Below the pieces are notes generated by a model that had not been told where the DNA came from, did not search any database, and was given only the letters and a program-made list of their open reading frames with translations. From Kaistella yonginensis (lineage in GTDB: Bacteria > Bacteroidota > Bacteroidia > Flavobacteriales > Weeksellaceae), in contig NZ_JAUFQB010000017.1 in assembly GCF_030409525.1 (NCBI RefSeq), forward strand, positions 200,029 to 264,028: DNA of 64,000 bases, in the 5' to 3' direction. Within the stretch, counting starts at the first letter, position 1. Every line of letters begins with the position of its first letter. Position numbers and translations under genes: made by a program. Below, piece by piece: positions 33,860-42,875 of this stretch.

Positions 33860-34162
33860 TTATTCCAAACTGGAAACACCCGTTTTGACCATATTTATTG
33901 CAACTTCTTTTCGATTTCCGTAGGTGTTATGAACAGCATCTTCGCTTAAAACACCACGCGGAAAATCTTGTGGAATTCTTTGTTCTTCATCGTCTTTACG
34001 GTCATTGTGCCATTTTTCGCTGCCGTAATAATCCATTAGTTTATGAAAATCTACCTCGTTTTCTTTCCATTTTTTAATTAAAATTTCCATTTCGCTGATT
34101 AATGCATCGGTGTGATTTAAAATATTTTCCATTTGTTGGATGTTTTCCAAGCGTTCTTCCAT
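33860..34162 (-). CDS. DUF4298 domain-containing protein
   Basis: 100 residues from ATG 34162 (a TTG at 34177 would add five). A helical N-terminal half, LENIQQMENILNHTDALISE, continues into EKWHNDRKDDEEQRIPQDFP and RGVLSEDAVHN. The pattern YYGSEKWHND followed by P-x-D-x-x-x-GVLSED is that of the DUF4298 family, small proteins of unknown function. It is a single gene on the opposite strand inside the polysaccharide locus and may not belong to it functionally. Confidence 0.75.
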   Translation of the reverse strand: MEERLENIQQMENILNHTDALISEMEILIKKWKENEVDFHKLMDYYGSEKWHNDRKDDEEQRIPQDFPRGVLSEDAVHNTYGNRKEVAINMVKTGVSSLE

Positions 34163-34218
34163 TTTAAAAATTTTCAATAAATATAAAGATTAGTTTTCTT
34201 ACCTTATTTTCGCTTTCT

Positions 34219-34226
34219 TATATTTG
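34219..34226 (+). promoter_or_regulatory. -7 element of the GT4 gene
   Basis: TATATTTG, 15 bases before the TTG start at 34242. The leader would be very short (about 10 bases). No clear -33 box. Confidence 0.4.
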
Positions 34227-34241
34227 TAAAAATTTCAATTT

Positions 34242-35399
34242 TTGAAAAAGAAAATCCTTATCAGAATCGGTTCTTTGCGTCATGGTGGTGCAGAAAAAGT
34301 TTTGGTTACTTTTCTGAAAAATTTGCCGAAAGACAAATATGAAATTGATCTTTTATTAAATCTTTATTCGGGGAAATATTTGGCAGATGTTCCTGATTTT
34401 GTGAATGTTTTGTACTTGAATAAAGGCGAAATGATTACCACCAATCGTTTGCAGGATATTCCTACAAAGGCATTTCGAGTGATTTATCAAAAATTACTAA
34501 AGAAATTTCCGAAACTTTTATATCAATTTATTTTAAAAGGTAGAAAATACGATATAGAATTTGCTGCGATTCACGGAATGCGTGATGAAATCTTGAATTC
34601 GCCTCAAAAATCCTCAAAAAAAATCGTCTGGATTCACAATGATTTGAAGAAAACGGAATTTCATAATTACACTGATGAGGAATTTCGGAAGTTTTTTGGC
34701 TTTGATAAAATAATGGTAATTTCCGAGAAAATTCAAAAAGATTTTGAAGTTTTAGCCAAAAACGAGGAAGAAAAAAATAAAATTGTGCGAATTTATAATC
34801 CTTTAGATACGGAAGAAATTTTGGTGAAGTCAGAAGTTGGAAGCGGGAAGTTGGAAGATAGAACTGAAAAAACAGTACCAACTTTCGTTTCAGTTGGGAC
34901 GGTTTTTCCGCAGAAGGGTTTTGATCGATTGCTGAAAGTTCACAAAAAATTATTGGATAAAGGTTTTCCACATCAAATCCTAATTCTGGGTAATGGTTAT
35001 GATTTTGAAAACATCAAAAAATTGCAAGAAGATTTGGAAGTTACTGAAACTTCAACGCTTTTTGGCTTTACCGATAATCCTTATCCACATTTTAAAGAGG
35101 CAGATTTTTATGTTTTAAGTTCGAGATATGAAGGTTTTCCGACGGTTTTGTTTGAAGCAATAACTTTAAAAAAGAAAATAATTGCAACCGATGTTTCTGG
35201 CGTAAAGGAAATGTTGGAAGACGGAAAACTCGGTTTAATGGTAGAAAACTCTGAAGTTGGAATTTATGAAGGAATGAAAAAAGCACTTCAAAATCCTGAA
35301 AGTTTTGATAAATATGAGGAGCAATTAGAAAATTACGAGATGCCTTTTAACTTGGAAAATTCTGTGAATTCTATTGTGAAAATTATTGATGAATTATAA
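34242..35399 (+). CDS. Family 4 (GT-B) glycosyltransferase
   Basis: 385 residues with a TTG start; no ATG occurs near the N-terminus, and KKKILIRIGSLRHGGAEKVL is exactly the normal GT4 start. The donor domain has FVSVGTVFPQKGFDRLLKVH, LILGNGYDFENI, ADFYVLSSRYEGFPTVLFEA (EX7E) and IATDVSGVKEML. An insertion SEVGSGKLEDRTEKTVP sits just before the donor domain. Related in layout to the GT4 at 32057. A transferase for the same glycan is likely; the sugar is unknown. Confidence 0.9.
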   Translation: MKKKILIRIGSLRHGGAEKVLVTFLKNLPKDKYEIDLLLNLYSGKYLADVPDFVNVLYLNKGEMITTNRLQDIPTKAFRVIYQKLLKKFPKLLYQFILKGRKYDIEFAAIHGMRDEILNSPQKSSKKIVWIHNDLKKTEFHNYTDEEFRKFFGFDKIMVISEKIQKDFEVLAKNEEEKNKIVRIYNPLDTEEILVKSEVGSGKLEDRTEKTVPTFVSVGTVFPQKGFDRLLKVHKKLLDKGFPHQILILGNGYDFENIKKLQEDLEVTETSTLFGFTDNPYPHFKEADFYVLSSRYEGFPTVLFEAITLKKKIIATDVSGVKEMLEDGKLGLMVENSEVGIYEGMKKALQNPESFDKYEEQLENYEMPFNLENSVNSIVKIIDEL

Positions 35400-35412
35400 A
35401 GTTTTTGCTCTC

Positions 35413-35494
35413 GCAGATATTGCAGATGAAGCAGATTTTTTAAAGTAGAAAAAATATTTGCCCTCCTTTGCGTAAATACTTTGCGTCTTTGCGT
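35413..35494 (+). repeat. Short-period degenerate repeats
   Basis: GCAGAT occurs three times at nine-base spacing (35413, 35422, 35431), and TTTGCGT three times (35467, 35480, 35488). This gap between the GT4 gene and the acyltransferase is otherwise noncoding. Similar TTTGCGT runs are a familiar low-complexity feature of flavobacterial intergenic DNA. Confidence 0.55.
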
Positions 35495-35502
35495 GAAAAT
35501 TT

Positions 35503-35510
35503 TATCTTTG
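35503..35510 (+). promoter_or_regulatory. -7 element, five bases before an ATG
   Basis: TATCTTTG ends five bases before ATG 35516, so transcription is predicted to start at or next to the start codon (near-leaderless mRNA). It directly follows the TTTGCGT repeats. Confidence 0.5.
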
Positions 35511-35515
35511 TTCCA

Positions 35516-36070
35516 ATGTCTGAAAAAACTACTTTACAAAAAGATTTTTATCGCGAAAGCGGGAAATGGCTTTCTACAATTGAAATTTGGAAGAAATGTT
35601 TCAGCCCGAATTTGCACTACATTTATCTTTTGAGGACAACGCAGAAACATCCAAGAAATACATTATTAGGAAAATTCTGGCGGTTAATTTTACGGCATTA
35701 TCAAATAAAATATGGCTTTCAAATTTACCCAGAAACGCAAATTGGAAAAGGTTTTTATCTCGGACATTGGGGAAGTTTGGTGATTAATCCGAAAACGAAA
35801 ATCGGAAAAAATTGCAATATTGCTCAAGGAGTTACCATTGCACAAGCCAATCGCGGGAAAAATGAAGGTGTTCCAGAAATTGGTGATGAAGTTTGGATTG
35901 GACCAAATGCGGTAATCGTTGGGAAGATAAAAATCGGAAATAATGTATTGATTGCGCCAAATTCTTATGTAAATTTCGATGTTCCTTCCAACTCAATTGT
36001 AGTTGGAAATCCTGCAACGATTTCGGCAAATGAAAACGCGACTTTGGGTTACATCAACAATAAAATTTAA
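35516..36070 (+). CDS. Serine acetyltransferase-like hexapeptide acyltransferase
   Basis: 184 residues from ATG 35516; longer TTG-started forms would begin upstream of the predicted transcription start. The N-terminal helical part (about 1-60) is shorter than in CysE. Then come YPETQIGKGFYLGHWGSLVI, KTKIGKNCNIAQGVTIAQ, PEIGDEVWIGPNAVIVGK and IKIGNNVLIAPNSYVN, ending VVGNPA, the CysE/EpsC-like left-handed helix. The usual GxH is seen as LGHWG. In this context sugar O-acetylation is more likely than cysteine synthesis. Last gene of the polysaccharide locus. Confidence 0.82.
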   Translation: MSEKTTLQKDFYRESGKWLSTIEIWKKCFSPNLHYIYLLRTTQKHPRNTLLGKFWRLILRHYQIKYGFQIYPETQIGKGFYLGHWGSLVINPKTKIGKNCNIAQGVTIAQANRGKNEGVPEIGDEVWIGPNAVIVGKIKIGNNVLIAPNSYVNFDVPSNSIVVGNPATISANENATLGYINNKI

Positions 36071-36113
36071 AAATAATTTAGTTTAAATTTTCTTTATTTC
36101 AGTTATTAGCACT

Positions 36114-36121
36114 TATTTTTG
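36114..36121 (+). promoter_or_regulatory. -7 element of the carbonic anhydrase gene
   Basis: TATTTTTG, 29 bases before the ATG at 36151; no good -33 box. Confidence 0.4.
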
Positions 36122-36150
36122 TACAACTTAATTCATCAAATTATACTTTA

Positions 36151-36819
36151 ATGAAAAAATCATACGAAGCGCTTTTTGAAAATAATAAGAAATGGTTAGA
36201 ATCTCAATTGGCTAAAAACCCAGATTTTTTCAAAACCCTTTCTGCTACACAAACACCTGAATATCTTTATATTGGCTGTTCAGACAGTCGAGTTTCTGCC
36301 GAAGAAATGATGGGAATGAAGCCGGGCGAATTGTTTGTACATAGAAATATTGCGAACATGGTAAATACGTTGGATATGAGTGCAACTGCCGTGATACAGT
36401 ACGCTGTAGAACATTTGCAAGTGAAACACATCATCGTTTGTGGACATTATGGTTGCGGTGGAATAAAAGCAGCGATGACTCCCGAAGATTTGGGCTTGCT
36501 GAATCCTTGGTTGCGAACCATTCGAGATGTTTATAGATTGCATCAAGCGGAATTGGACGCCATAGAAAATGAGCAAAAACGCTATGATCGTTTGGTGGAA
36601 TTGAATGTTCAGGAGCAATGCATCAACGTGATCAAAATGGCATCGGTTCAGGAAGAATATATTTTAGATGAATATCCGGTAGTTCACGGTTGGGTTTTCG
36701 ATATGGCAACAGGAAAAATCATTGATTTGGAAATAGATTTTGAGAAAATTTTGAAAGATATTCAGAAAATTTACAATCTTACCAATTCGGATTGGGTGAT
36801 GAGTAGGAAGAAAAAATAG
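36151..36819 (+). CDS. can: Beta-class carbonic anhydrase
   Basis: 222 residues. Interconverts CO2 and bicarbonate in the cytosol. Zinc ligands and dyad are visible: Cys43, Asp45 and Arg47 in GCSDSR, His99 and Cys102 in CGHYGCGG. LFVHRNIANMV and the tail VVHGWVFDMATGKIIDLEID are standard for the family. Length is normal. It is transcribed alone and marks the right border of the polysaccharide locus. It probably provides bicarbonate for carboxylases under air. Confidence 0.95.
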   Translation: MKKSYEALFENNKKWLESQLAKNPDFFKTLSATQTPEYLYIGCSDSRVSAEEMMGMKPGELFVHRNIANMVNTLDMSATAVIQYAVEHLQVKHIIVCGHYGCGGIKAAMTPEDLGLLNPWLRTIRDVYRLHQAELDAIENEQKRYDRLVELNVQEQCINVIKMASVQEEYILDEYPVVHGWVFDMATGKIIDLEIDFEKILKDIQKIYNLTNSDWVMSRKKK

Positions 36820-36864
36820 GTTTTGCACGGCTTTTTGGCTCGTAGATTTCCTGGCTTTTTGGCT

Positions 36865-36990
36865 CACAGATTACACAGATTTGCACGGATCTGATGTAAA
36901 CGCTTTGTTCCAGAAACTATGTGCAAAGTTTGTACTCGACAATGAAAAAATAATTGAAAATTCTGTGAAAATCTGTGAAAATCTGTGGGC
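36865..36990. repeat. CACAGATT / AATCTGTG repeat pair
   Basis: CACAGATT units at 36865 and 36874 (nine-base spacing) and a degenerate CACGGATC, then in opposite orientation three CTGTG units with ten-base spacing at 36963-36987. Together they could pair across about 70 bases. GGCTTTTTGGCTC is also repeated just upstream (about 36829 and 36853). The gap 36820-37023 holds no gene. This type of repeat is common in flavobacterial intergenic DNA. Confidence 0.55.
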
Positions 36991-37023
36991 TTAAAAGCGC
37001 AGCAATAAGAAATACGTGAAAAA

Positions 37024-37587
37024 TTATTTCCCATTAAAGCCCGTCATCGTGTTTTGAATTCCCGCGAAAACAAATGATAAACACGCTTTAGAAAACTTTT
37101 CGATTCTTTCGGGGAGTTTTTCTTTTTCCTCTTCACTCCATTTTCCTAGAACGTAATCTACTTGTTTTCCTTCAGAAAATTCTGCAGAAATTCCGAATCT
37201 TAAACGTGGATAATTTTGAGTTTGCAATTGTTCTTGGATACTTTTCAAACCATTGTGACCTGCATCTGAACCCTTTAATTTCATTCTTAAAGTTCCAAAC
37301 GGAAGTGCTAAATCATCAGAAATAATCATTAAATTTTCTACGGGAATATTTTCTTTTTGCATCCAAAACTTCACAGCATTTCCAGACAAATTCATATACG
37401 TATCTGGTTTTAGGACAAAAACTTTTCTACCCTTGTATTTTCCTTCTGCGACTAAACCAAAGTTGGAAGATTTGAAAGATGCTTCAAGAGTTTCGGCGAT
37501 TTTTTCAGCGACTTTAAAGCCAATATTATGACGTGTTTCTGCGTATTCTTCACCTTTATTTCCGAGACCAACGATGAGATATTTCAT
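37024..37587 (-). CDS. pth: Peptidyl-tRNA hydrolase
   Basis: 187 residues. Releases peptides from stalled peptidyl-tRNA. The signature MKYLIVGLGNKGEEYAETRH contains Asn10 and catalytic His20; KPDTYMNLSGNAV carries the conserved Met/Asn; SDDLALPFGTLRMKLKGS with DAGHNGLKSI contains the catalytic Asp and the GHNGLKS loop. The sequence has DAGHNG where GGHNG is commoner, which is a mild variation. It lies nine bases after the lipoprotein gene on the same strand. Confidence 0.96.
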   Translation of the reverse strand: MKYLIVGLGNKGEEYAETRHNIGFKVAEKIAETLEASFKSSNFGLVAEGKYKGRKVFVLKPDTYMNLSGNAVKFWMQKENIPVENLMIISDDLALPFGTLRMKLKGSDAGHNGLKSIQEQLQTQNYPRLRFGISAEFSEGKQVDYVLGKWSEEEKEKLPERIEKFSKACLSFVFAGIQNTMTGFNGK

Positions 37588-37596
37588 TGTCGTGAA

Positions 37597-38490
37597 TTAG
37601 AGCGTAATATATTCGAATTTTAAAACTCCCTGCGTCGCTGTAGCAGCGGTCGGATAACCCTCTGCATCATAAACATAATTATAATTAATGACTTCTGCGA
37701 CCCCATCGTTAGTGACCGACGCTGTTTTATAATTATTAATAGATAATCCATGTACGGAGTTGGTACTGCTAAGAAAATGCGCACCAACCATATTGAACTC
37801 CAGCGGTAAGGTCGCCCACGGATTTTTAAATTGATCATAGTTGCTCATTTTAATATCGAAAACAATGGGTGGAATACCAATGGGTGGTGTAGCGTTGGTT
37901 GTGAGGGTCATTTTATAATTAGAAATATTTCCTCCCTCAAAAGTGAGTGCACTTACATATTTAAAAATTTCAACATAATTCCCAGGATTTGCCGGATCTG
38001 CGGAGCTTAGAGAAGTGATAATCTGCTTCAATTTTCCATTCGCAAGATCATAGGTGAAATTGGTAAAGTTTTTAGTAAGTTCAACTCCTGCAGATTCCAT
38101 TTTACCAGAAGCACTGGTTAATTTACCATTACTGTAAGTTAGATTCATTGTGGTTTTTACAATATCAGAACCTTCCATTTCAGTGATTACAAACTGGGCG
38201 ATTTTATCTTTATTGTACGTGAGGCTGATGTCACTCTTGTTACCTTCTTCATCAATTGCAACACTTTTAAGAAGTCCCGATGTGTAGCTGTAATTAAAGA
38301 TGGTAACCGCACCATCACTATCGGTAGCTGTCATTTTTTTCAACAACTTCAGCTTACCAGCACCTCCTCCATTCTCATTGGACTCCCCAATACCAAAAAG
38401 CAAATCTCCATTGGTGTCGCGACCGGGTTCACAGGAAAATAAGAAAATCAAGCTGAAAATCAAGCTTAGAAAACCGATGACTTTTTTCAT
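37597..38490 (-). CDS. Predicted lipoprotein with YD-like beta repeats
   Basis: 297 residues. A signal peptide ends with a lipobox FLFSC (Cys20). The mature part is made of repeated beta-hairpin units of the form xFxYSYTSGLLKSVxIDEEG, SLTYNKDKIAQFVI, NLTYSNGKLTSASGKM and NFTYDLANGKLKQI, like the DUF4595/YD-repeat-type lipoproteins of Bacteroidota. Probably at the outer membrane; function unknown. A TATTTTTG element lies at 38508-38515 (minus strand), about 17 bases upstream of the ATG. It may be co-transcribed with pth. Confidence 0.8.
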   Translation of the reverse strand: MKKVIGFLSLIFSLIFLFSCEPGRDTNGDLLFGIGESNENGGGAGKLKLLKKMTATDSDGAVTIFNYSYTSGLLKSVAIDEEGNKSDISLTYNKDKIAQFVITEMEGSDIVKTTMNLTYSNGKLTSASGKMESAGVELTKNFTNFTYDLANGKLKQIITSLSSADPANPGNYVEIFKYVSALTFEGGNISNYKMTLTTNATPPIGIPPIVFDIKMSNYDQFKNPWATLPLEFNMVGAHFLSSTNSVHGLSINNYKTASVTNDGVAEVINYNYVYDAEGYPTAATATQGVLKFEYITL

Positions 38491-38651
38491 TATTAAATAT
38501 ATTTGAGCAAAAATACTCTTTTTTTAGAAATCGAATATGGATAAGACCAAACCTTCTCATTTTTCACTCGCGAAAATTCTCAACCTTTTTTTCTTGATTT
38601 TTTTATTTCCGTTGCTATTTTTACTAATTTTGAATACTAAAAACAAAAACC

Positions 38652-39224
38652 ATGAAAAAATTAATCACCGTATTATTTGGACTAATGATCGCGGGTATTC
38701 AAGCGCAAAGCCCTGTTGAGAATAGAGAATCTGTAAAAAAAGACCTCCTACAAAACATAACGACACCTCTTTCCGGTTCTAATATTTCTATAAAGGAAGC
38801 TGATGAAGCTTTAGCCTTTCATAACCAAGCGAGAAAAGAAGTCGCAGTAGAGCCTCTTTTGTGGTCTGCAGAAATTAGTGGTTATGCACAAGAATGGGCC
38901 AATAACCTTGCAAAAAACGGCTGCCAGCTTCGGCATCGATCTTCCGCAGAAAACACCAAAGGTTATGGAGAAAACATTGCTTTGCGACCATCATCTTCTG
39001 GCTCTGCAACGGATGCTTCTAAAGCGTGGTATAACGAAATCAGTAAATTTAAAAATGTAGTTTTAGACAATACCAATTGGTATGCAGCCGGACATTACTC
39101 CCAAATGATTTGGCGCAAAACAAAAAAAGTTGGAATTGGTTCAGCAAAATGTACCAATGGTTATTATATTGTCGTAGCCAACTATGATCCACCCGGAAAT
39201 TATATGGGACAAAAAGCGTATTGA
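38652..39224 (+). CDS. Secreted CAP-domain (SCP/PR-1) protein
   Basis: 190 residues with a signal peptide ending at about residue 19 (IQAQ). The CAP fold is clear: ALAFHNQARKEVAVEPLLWS, ISGYAQEWANNLAKNGCQLR, H-R-S-S, GYGENIA, AAGHYSQMIWRKTKKVGIGS and YYIVVANYDPPGNYMG. These include the CAP1 and CAP2 motifs and the two putative metal-binding His. Bacterial CAP proteins are extracellular with mostly unknown roles. No neighbours suggest a pathway. The gene is monocistronic and convergent with mfd. Confidence 0.92.
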   Translation: MKKLITVLFGLMIAGIQAQSPVENRESVKKDLLQNITTPLSGSNISIKEADEALAFHNQARKEVAVEPLLWSAEISGYAQEWANNLAKNGCQLRHRSSAENTKGYGENIALRPSSSGSATDASKAWYNEISKFKNVVLDNTNWYAAGHYSQMIWRKTKKVGIGSAKCTNGYYIVVANYDPPGNYMGQKAY

Positions 39225-39249
39225 GATTATTCGTTGCTAACAAAATTTT

Positions 39250-39270
39250 CTTCCTTTTCGAAAAGGGAGG
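39250..39270. terminator. Hairpin between the CAP gene and mfd
   Basis: CTTCCTTTT and AAAAGGGAG pair around a two-base CG centre (one G-T wobble). It lies between convergent genes. There is no U-run, so termination is uncertain. Confidence 0.35.
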
Positions 39271-39356
39271 AACGTTTCATAAAAACTTAGTTGGATCAAA
39301 AAAACGATCGTAAAGCAAAAATTATTATCGGTTTTCCTTTAATTAAAAACGTAAAA

Positions 39357-42300
39357 CTATTTCCCCAAAATTCTTTCAAGAACCGCATTCACCTCATCTA
39401 CATTTTGTACATTTTCTTTGCGCATCAGGAGTTGATTTCCTTCTTTGCTGCTTTTTTCTTTTAAAGTCGCTTCTTTCGGATTCTTCGATAAATAAGAAAT
39501 AATATTTTTAAATTGATCACTTTGATAAAATTTATCTTGTGGGTTTGGTGGAAAATACCCCAAGAAAATTCCGTTCTTCACCACGATTTTATCGAAGCCA
39601 ATGTCGGCCGCAATCCATTTTAATTCTACTGATTTTAAAAGATTAATCGCTTCCGAAGGCAGAACTCCAAAACGGTCTATTAATTCTAATTCAATTTTAT
39701 GCAAGCCCTCTTTATTTTCAATTTCTGATAATTTTTGGTACAGTGACAAGCGTTCTTCAATACTTTGAACATAAGAATCGGGCAACATCAACTCCAAATC
39801 AGTATCAATATTCACTTCTTTGGTTGATTTAAAGAGTTTTTTACGGTCTTCTTCATTATCAAATAAGTCTTCGAATTCTTCATCATGCTGCAATTCTTCG
39901 AGTGCCTCTTGCATAATTTTCTGGTAGGTATCAAAACCCATTTCATTGATAAACCCACTTTGTTCGCCACCCAATAAATCACCAGCACCACGGATTTCTA
40001 AATCCTTCATCGCAATCTGAAAACCACTGCCTAAATCCGAAAACTGTTCAATCGCTTCTAATCTTTTTCGGGCATCAGAAGTCACCATATCAAACGGTGG
40101 TGTAATCAAATAACAAAAAGCTTTTCTGTTACTTCTACCCACGCGACCACGCATTTGGTGCACATCTGCCATGCCAAAACGTTGCGCATCATTGATGAAA
40201 ATCGTATTGGCATTCGGAACATCTACGCCACTTTCAATAATCGTGGTAGAAACCAACACATCATATTTTCCTTCCATAAAATCCAGGACATTTCGCTCCA
40301 GTTGTTTGCCATCCATTTGCCCATGACCCGTAATTACTTTCGCGTCTGGAACTAAACGCTGAATCAATCCAGCGATGTCTTTTAGATTTTCTATTCTGTT
40401 ATTAATGAAATATACCTGACCATCGCGTTGAATTTCATACGAAATGGCATCCCGAATCAATTCTTCATCAAAACCTACAATTGAGGTTTCAACTGGCTGT
40501 CGGTTGGGCGGAGGTGTTTTTATCACTGATAAATCCCTGGCAGCCATCAAAGAAAATTGCAAAGTCCGCGGAATCGGTGTCGCTGTTAAAGTTAAAGTAT
40601 CTACATTACTTTTGATGGTTTTCAGCTTGTCTTTCACAGCCACCCCAAACTTATGCTCTTCATCAATAATTAAAAGTCCTAGATCTTTAAATTTCACTGA
40701 ACTTCCCACCAATTGATGGGTGCCAATCACGATGTCTATTTTCCCAGTCTTTAACCCTTCTAGCGTTTCGGCTTTTTGTTTGGCCGACCGAAACCGATTC
40801 ATGTAAGAAATCGTCACCGGAAAATCTTTCAATCTTTCGGTAAAACTTCGGTAATGTTGAAAAGCTAAAATCGTGGTCGGAACGAGAATCGCCACTTGTT
40901 TTCCATCAGTCGCCGCTTTAAAGGCCGCTCTGATAGCGATTTCTGTTTTACCAAAACCTACATCACCACAAATCAAACGATCCATTACGGTTTCGTTTTC
41001 CATGTCTGTTTTTACATCGACGGTTGCTTTTTCCTGATCCGGCGTGTCTTCGTAAATAAAACTTGCCTCCAGTTCATTTTGTAAATAAGAATCTGGTGCG
41101 AAGGCAAAGCCTTTCGCGGTTTTCCGTTCTGCATACAAACGGATTAAATCAAAAGCGATTTGTTTTACTTTGGCTTTGGTTTTTTGTTTTAACGCTTTCC
41201 ACGCGGGAGATCCAAGTTTAGACAAAACGATTTCCCTGCCGTCTGGGCCGTTATATTTCGAAATTTTATTTAAGGAATGAATACTTACGTAAAGCAAATC
41301 TCCATTTTTATAGGTCAGTTTAAAACATTCCTGAACTTTGCCATTATTGTTGACTTTTACCAAGCCCATGAATTTCCCGATTCCGTGGTCGATGTGGGTA
41401 ATATAATCACCGACTTTCATCTGCATTAAATCTTTTAGCGTAATCTGTTCTGATTTAGCAAAGGAGTTTTTAGCTTTAAATCGCTGATATCGATCGAAAA
41501 TCTGATGATCGGTATACACAGAAATTTTATGATCGAGGTCGATAAACCCTTCATGAAGTTCTGATTTAAAAGACTTAAATAAATTTTTTGATTGCTTCTC
41601 TGAAATATCTTTTCCGTCAGTTTCATCTTCTGAAAACGATAAAGAATTTTGTTGCGAAATCAAATCTTCAAAAATCGATTCTAACCGTTCTTTCTGTTTT
41701 TCGGTAGAGAATGAAATCCAGGTTTGGAAACCCTCCATTTGTTTTTCTTCTAAATCCTCCAGCAAGAGTTCAAATTTTTTATGGAAACTCGGTTGTGGCG
41801 TTTGATTTAATTGAATGATGGCTGCACCACTCCCTTTGACTTCTTGTAACGTAAAATCGATCCACTCAAATTTGTGGAGGTCTTTTATGAAATTTTCTTC
41901 CGACACAAAAAGTTCTTCTGGTGGAAGCTGCCTAATCTCAGTCGTTAAAGTTCCGAACTTCGCTTCTGCTTTTTCATAAAACCCTTTGATTAAAGTAAAA
42001 CCAACAAAGGCATTCTTGGTGACAACAACTAAATCTTTCGGTGCCAAATCAAATAAAGAAACTTTCGTTCCTTGTGCTGAAAAATTCATATTAGAAACCA
42101 ACTGAAATTCTTTAATCTTCTCTTTTGAAAGTTGGGTTTCGATATCAAAAGTTTTAATGCTCTCGATTTCATTTCCGAAAAAAGTAATCCGATAGGGCTC
42201 TTCATTAGAATAAGAAAAAACATCTACAATCCCACCTCTTACCGAAAACTCGCCTGGCTCGGACACGAAATCGGTGTGGTTAAAATTAAATTGATGCAGC

Positions 42301-42785
42301 AATTCCTCGGTAAAATTAAAATCCAGCTGATCGCCTGTTTTAATGGTGTGGGAAATCGCTTTGAAATCATCTTTTTTCATTACCTTTTCTGCCAATGACC
42401 CGAAAGGTGCAATCATAACCCGCGGTTTTTTATCATTGTGAATTCTATTTAGAACTTCGGTTCTCAAGACCAGATTGGCATTTTGAGTTTTCTCAATTTG
42501 ATAAGGTTCTAAATGAGTGGGCGGAAAATAAAGGACATTTTCTTTGCCCAACAAATCTTCTAATTCTGCGGTGATGTAAAGTGCATCTTCTTTGTCATCG
42601 GTCAGAAAAAGCAGGGATTTTTTCTTTATTAAAAACAATTCCGCTGCAAAAACAGCAGGCGAAGAACCCGCAAAAGATTTTACAGTAAGATGCTTATTTT
42701 GATCGAGATGCGCGAACAATTCTTGCCCAAAACCTAAGTGTAGAAGCTGGGGTAGAAAAGTCTCGTTGATATTTTTTAACTGCAT
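39357..42785 (-). CDS. mfd: Transcription-repair coupling factor
   Basis: 1142 residues from ATG 42785 (TTG 42803 rejected). ATP-dependent translocase that removes stalled RNA polymerase and recruits UvrA. The N-terminal UvrB-like region has YFPPTHLEPY and GGIVDVFSY; the RNA-polymerase-interacting domain has VGDYITHIDHGIGKFMGL; the helicase domain has GDVGFGKTEIAIRAAF (Walker A), VPTTILAFQHY, DEEHKFGV (DEEH), LTATPIPRTL, and the late motif QMRGRVGRS. The C-terminal D7 domain is present. Length is normal for Mfd. A strong hairpin lies in its leader. Confidence 0.97.
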   Translation of the reverse strand: MQLKNINETFLPQLLHLGFGQELFAHLDQNKHLTVKSFAGSSPAVFAAELFLIKKKSLLFLTDDKEDALYITAELEDLLGKENVLYFPPTHLEPYQIEKTQNANLVLRTEVLNRIHNDKKPRVMIAPFGSLAEKVMKKDDFKAISHTIKTGDQLDFNFTEELLHQFNFNHTDFVSEPGEFSVRGGIVDVFSYSNEEPYRITFFGNEIESIKTFDIETQLSKEKIKEFQLVSNMNFSAQGTKVSLFDLAPKDLVVVTKNAFVGFTLIKGFYEKAEAKFGTLTTEIRQLPPEELFVSEENFIKDLHKFEWIDFTLQEVKGSGAAIIQLNQTPQPSFHKKFELLLEDLEEKQMEGFQTWISFSTEKQKERLESIFEDLISQQNSLSFSEDETDGKDISEKQSKNLFKSFKSELHEGFIDLDHKISVYTDHQIFDRYQRFKAKNSFAKSEQITLKDLMQMKVGDYITHIDHGIGKFMGLVKVNNNGKVQECFKLTYKNGDLLYVSIHSLNKISKYNGPDGREIVLSKLGSPAWKALKQKTKAKVKQIAFDLIRLYAERKTAKGFAFAPDSYLQNELEASFIYEDTPDQEKATVDVKTDMENETVMDRLICGDVGFGKTEIAIRAAFKAATDGKQVAILVPTTILAFQHYRSFTERLKDFPVTISYMNRFRSAKQKAETLEGLKTGKIDIVIGTHQLVGSSVKFKDLGLLIIDEEHKFGVAVKDKLKTIKSNVDTLTLTATPIPRTLQFSLMAARDLSVIKTPPPNRQPVETSIVGFDEELIRDAISYEIQRDGQVYFINNRIENLKDIAGLIQRLVPDAKVITGHGQMDGKQLERNVLDFMEGKYDVLVSTTIIESGVDVPNANTIFINDAQRFGMADVHQMRGRVGRSNRKAFCYLITPPFDMVTSDARKRLEAIEQFSDLGSGFQIAMKDLEIRGAGDLLGGEQSGFINEMGFDTYQKIMQEALEELQHDEEFEDLFDNEEDRKKLFKSTKEVNIDTDLELMLPDSYVQSIEERLSLYQKLSEIENKEGLHKIELELIDRFGVLPSEAINLLKSVELKWIAADIGFDKIVVKNGIFLGYFPPNPQDKFYQSDQFKNIISYLSKNPKEATLKEKSSKEGNQLLMRKENVQNVDEVNAVLERILGK

Positions 42786-42840
42786 AAATTTTCTGACAAT
42801 CAATTTGTCTTTAAACGAAAAGGTCTAAAAACGGGAAAAT

Positions 42841-42865
42841 CGATTTCGGAAGCCATCCGAAATCG
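42841..42865 (-). promoter_or_regulatory. Perfect 10-bp hairpin in the mfd leader
   Basis: CGATTTCGGA (42841-42850) and TCCGAAATCG (42856-42865) form a perfect stem with a five-base loop AGCCA. It lies 10-20 bases downstream of the predicted mfd -7 element at 42876-42883, so it should be at the 5' end of the mRNA. It might protect the message or act in attenuation; there is no U-run after it. Confidence 0.5.
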
Positions 42866-42875
42866 TTTGAAGTTG

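Noticed and set aside
36865-36990. Possible CRISPR-like array because of regularly spaced CACAGATT words
   Set aside because: The units are only 8-10 bases, degenerate and inverted relative to each other, with no unique spacers and no cas genes.
38537-38719. A 60-residue frame with a hydrophobic stretch before the CAP gene
   Set aside because: Its last third is an out-of-frame reading of the CAP signal peptide region and it overlaps that gene by 68 bases; the hydrophobic part comes from a T-rich leader. No family resemblance.
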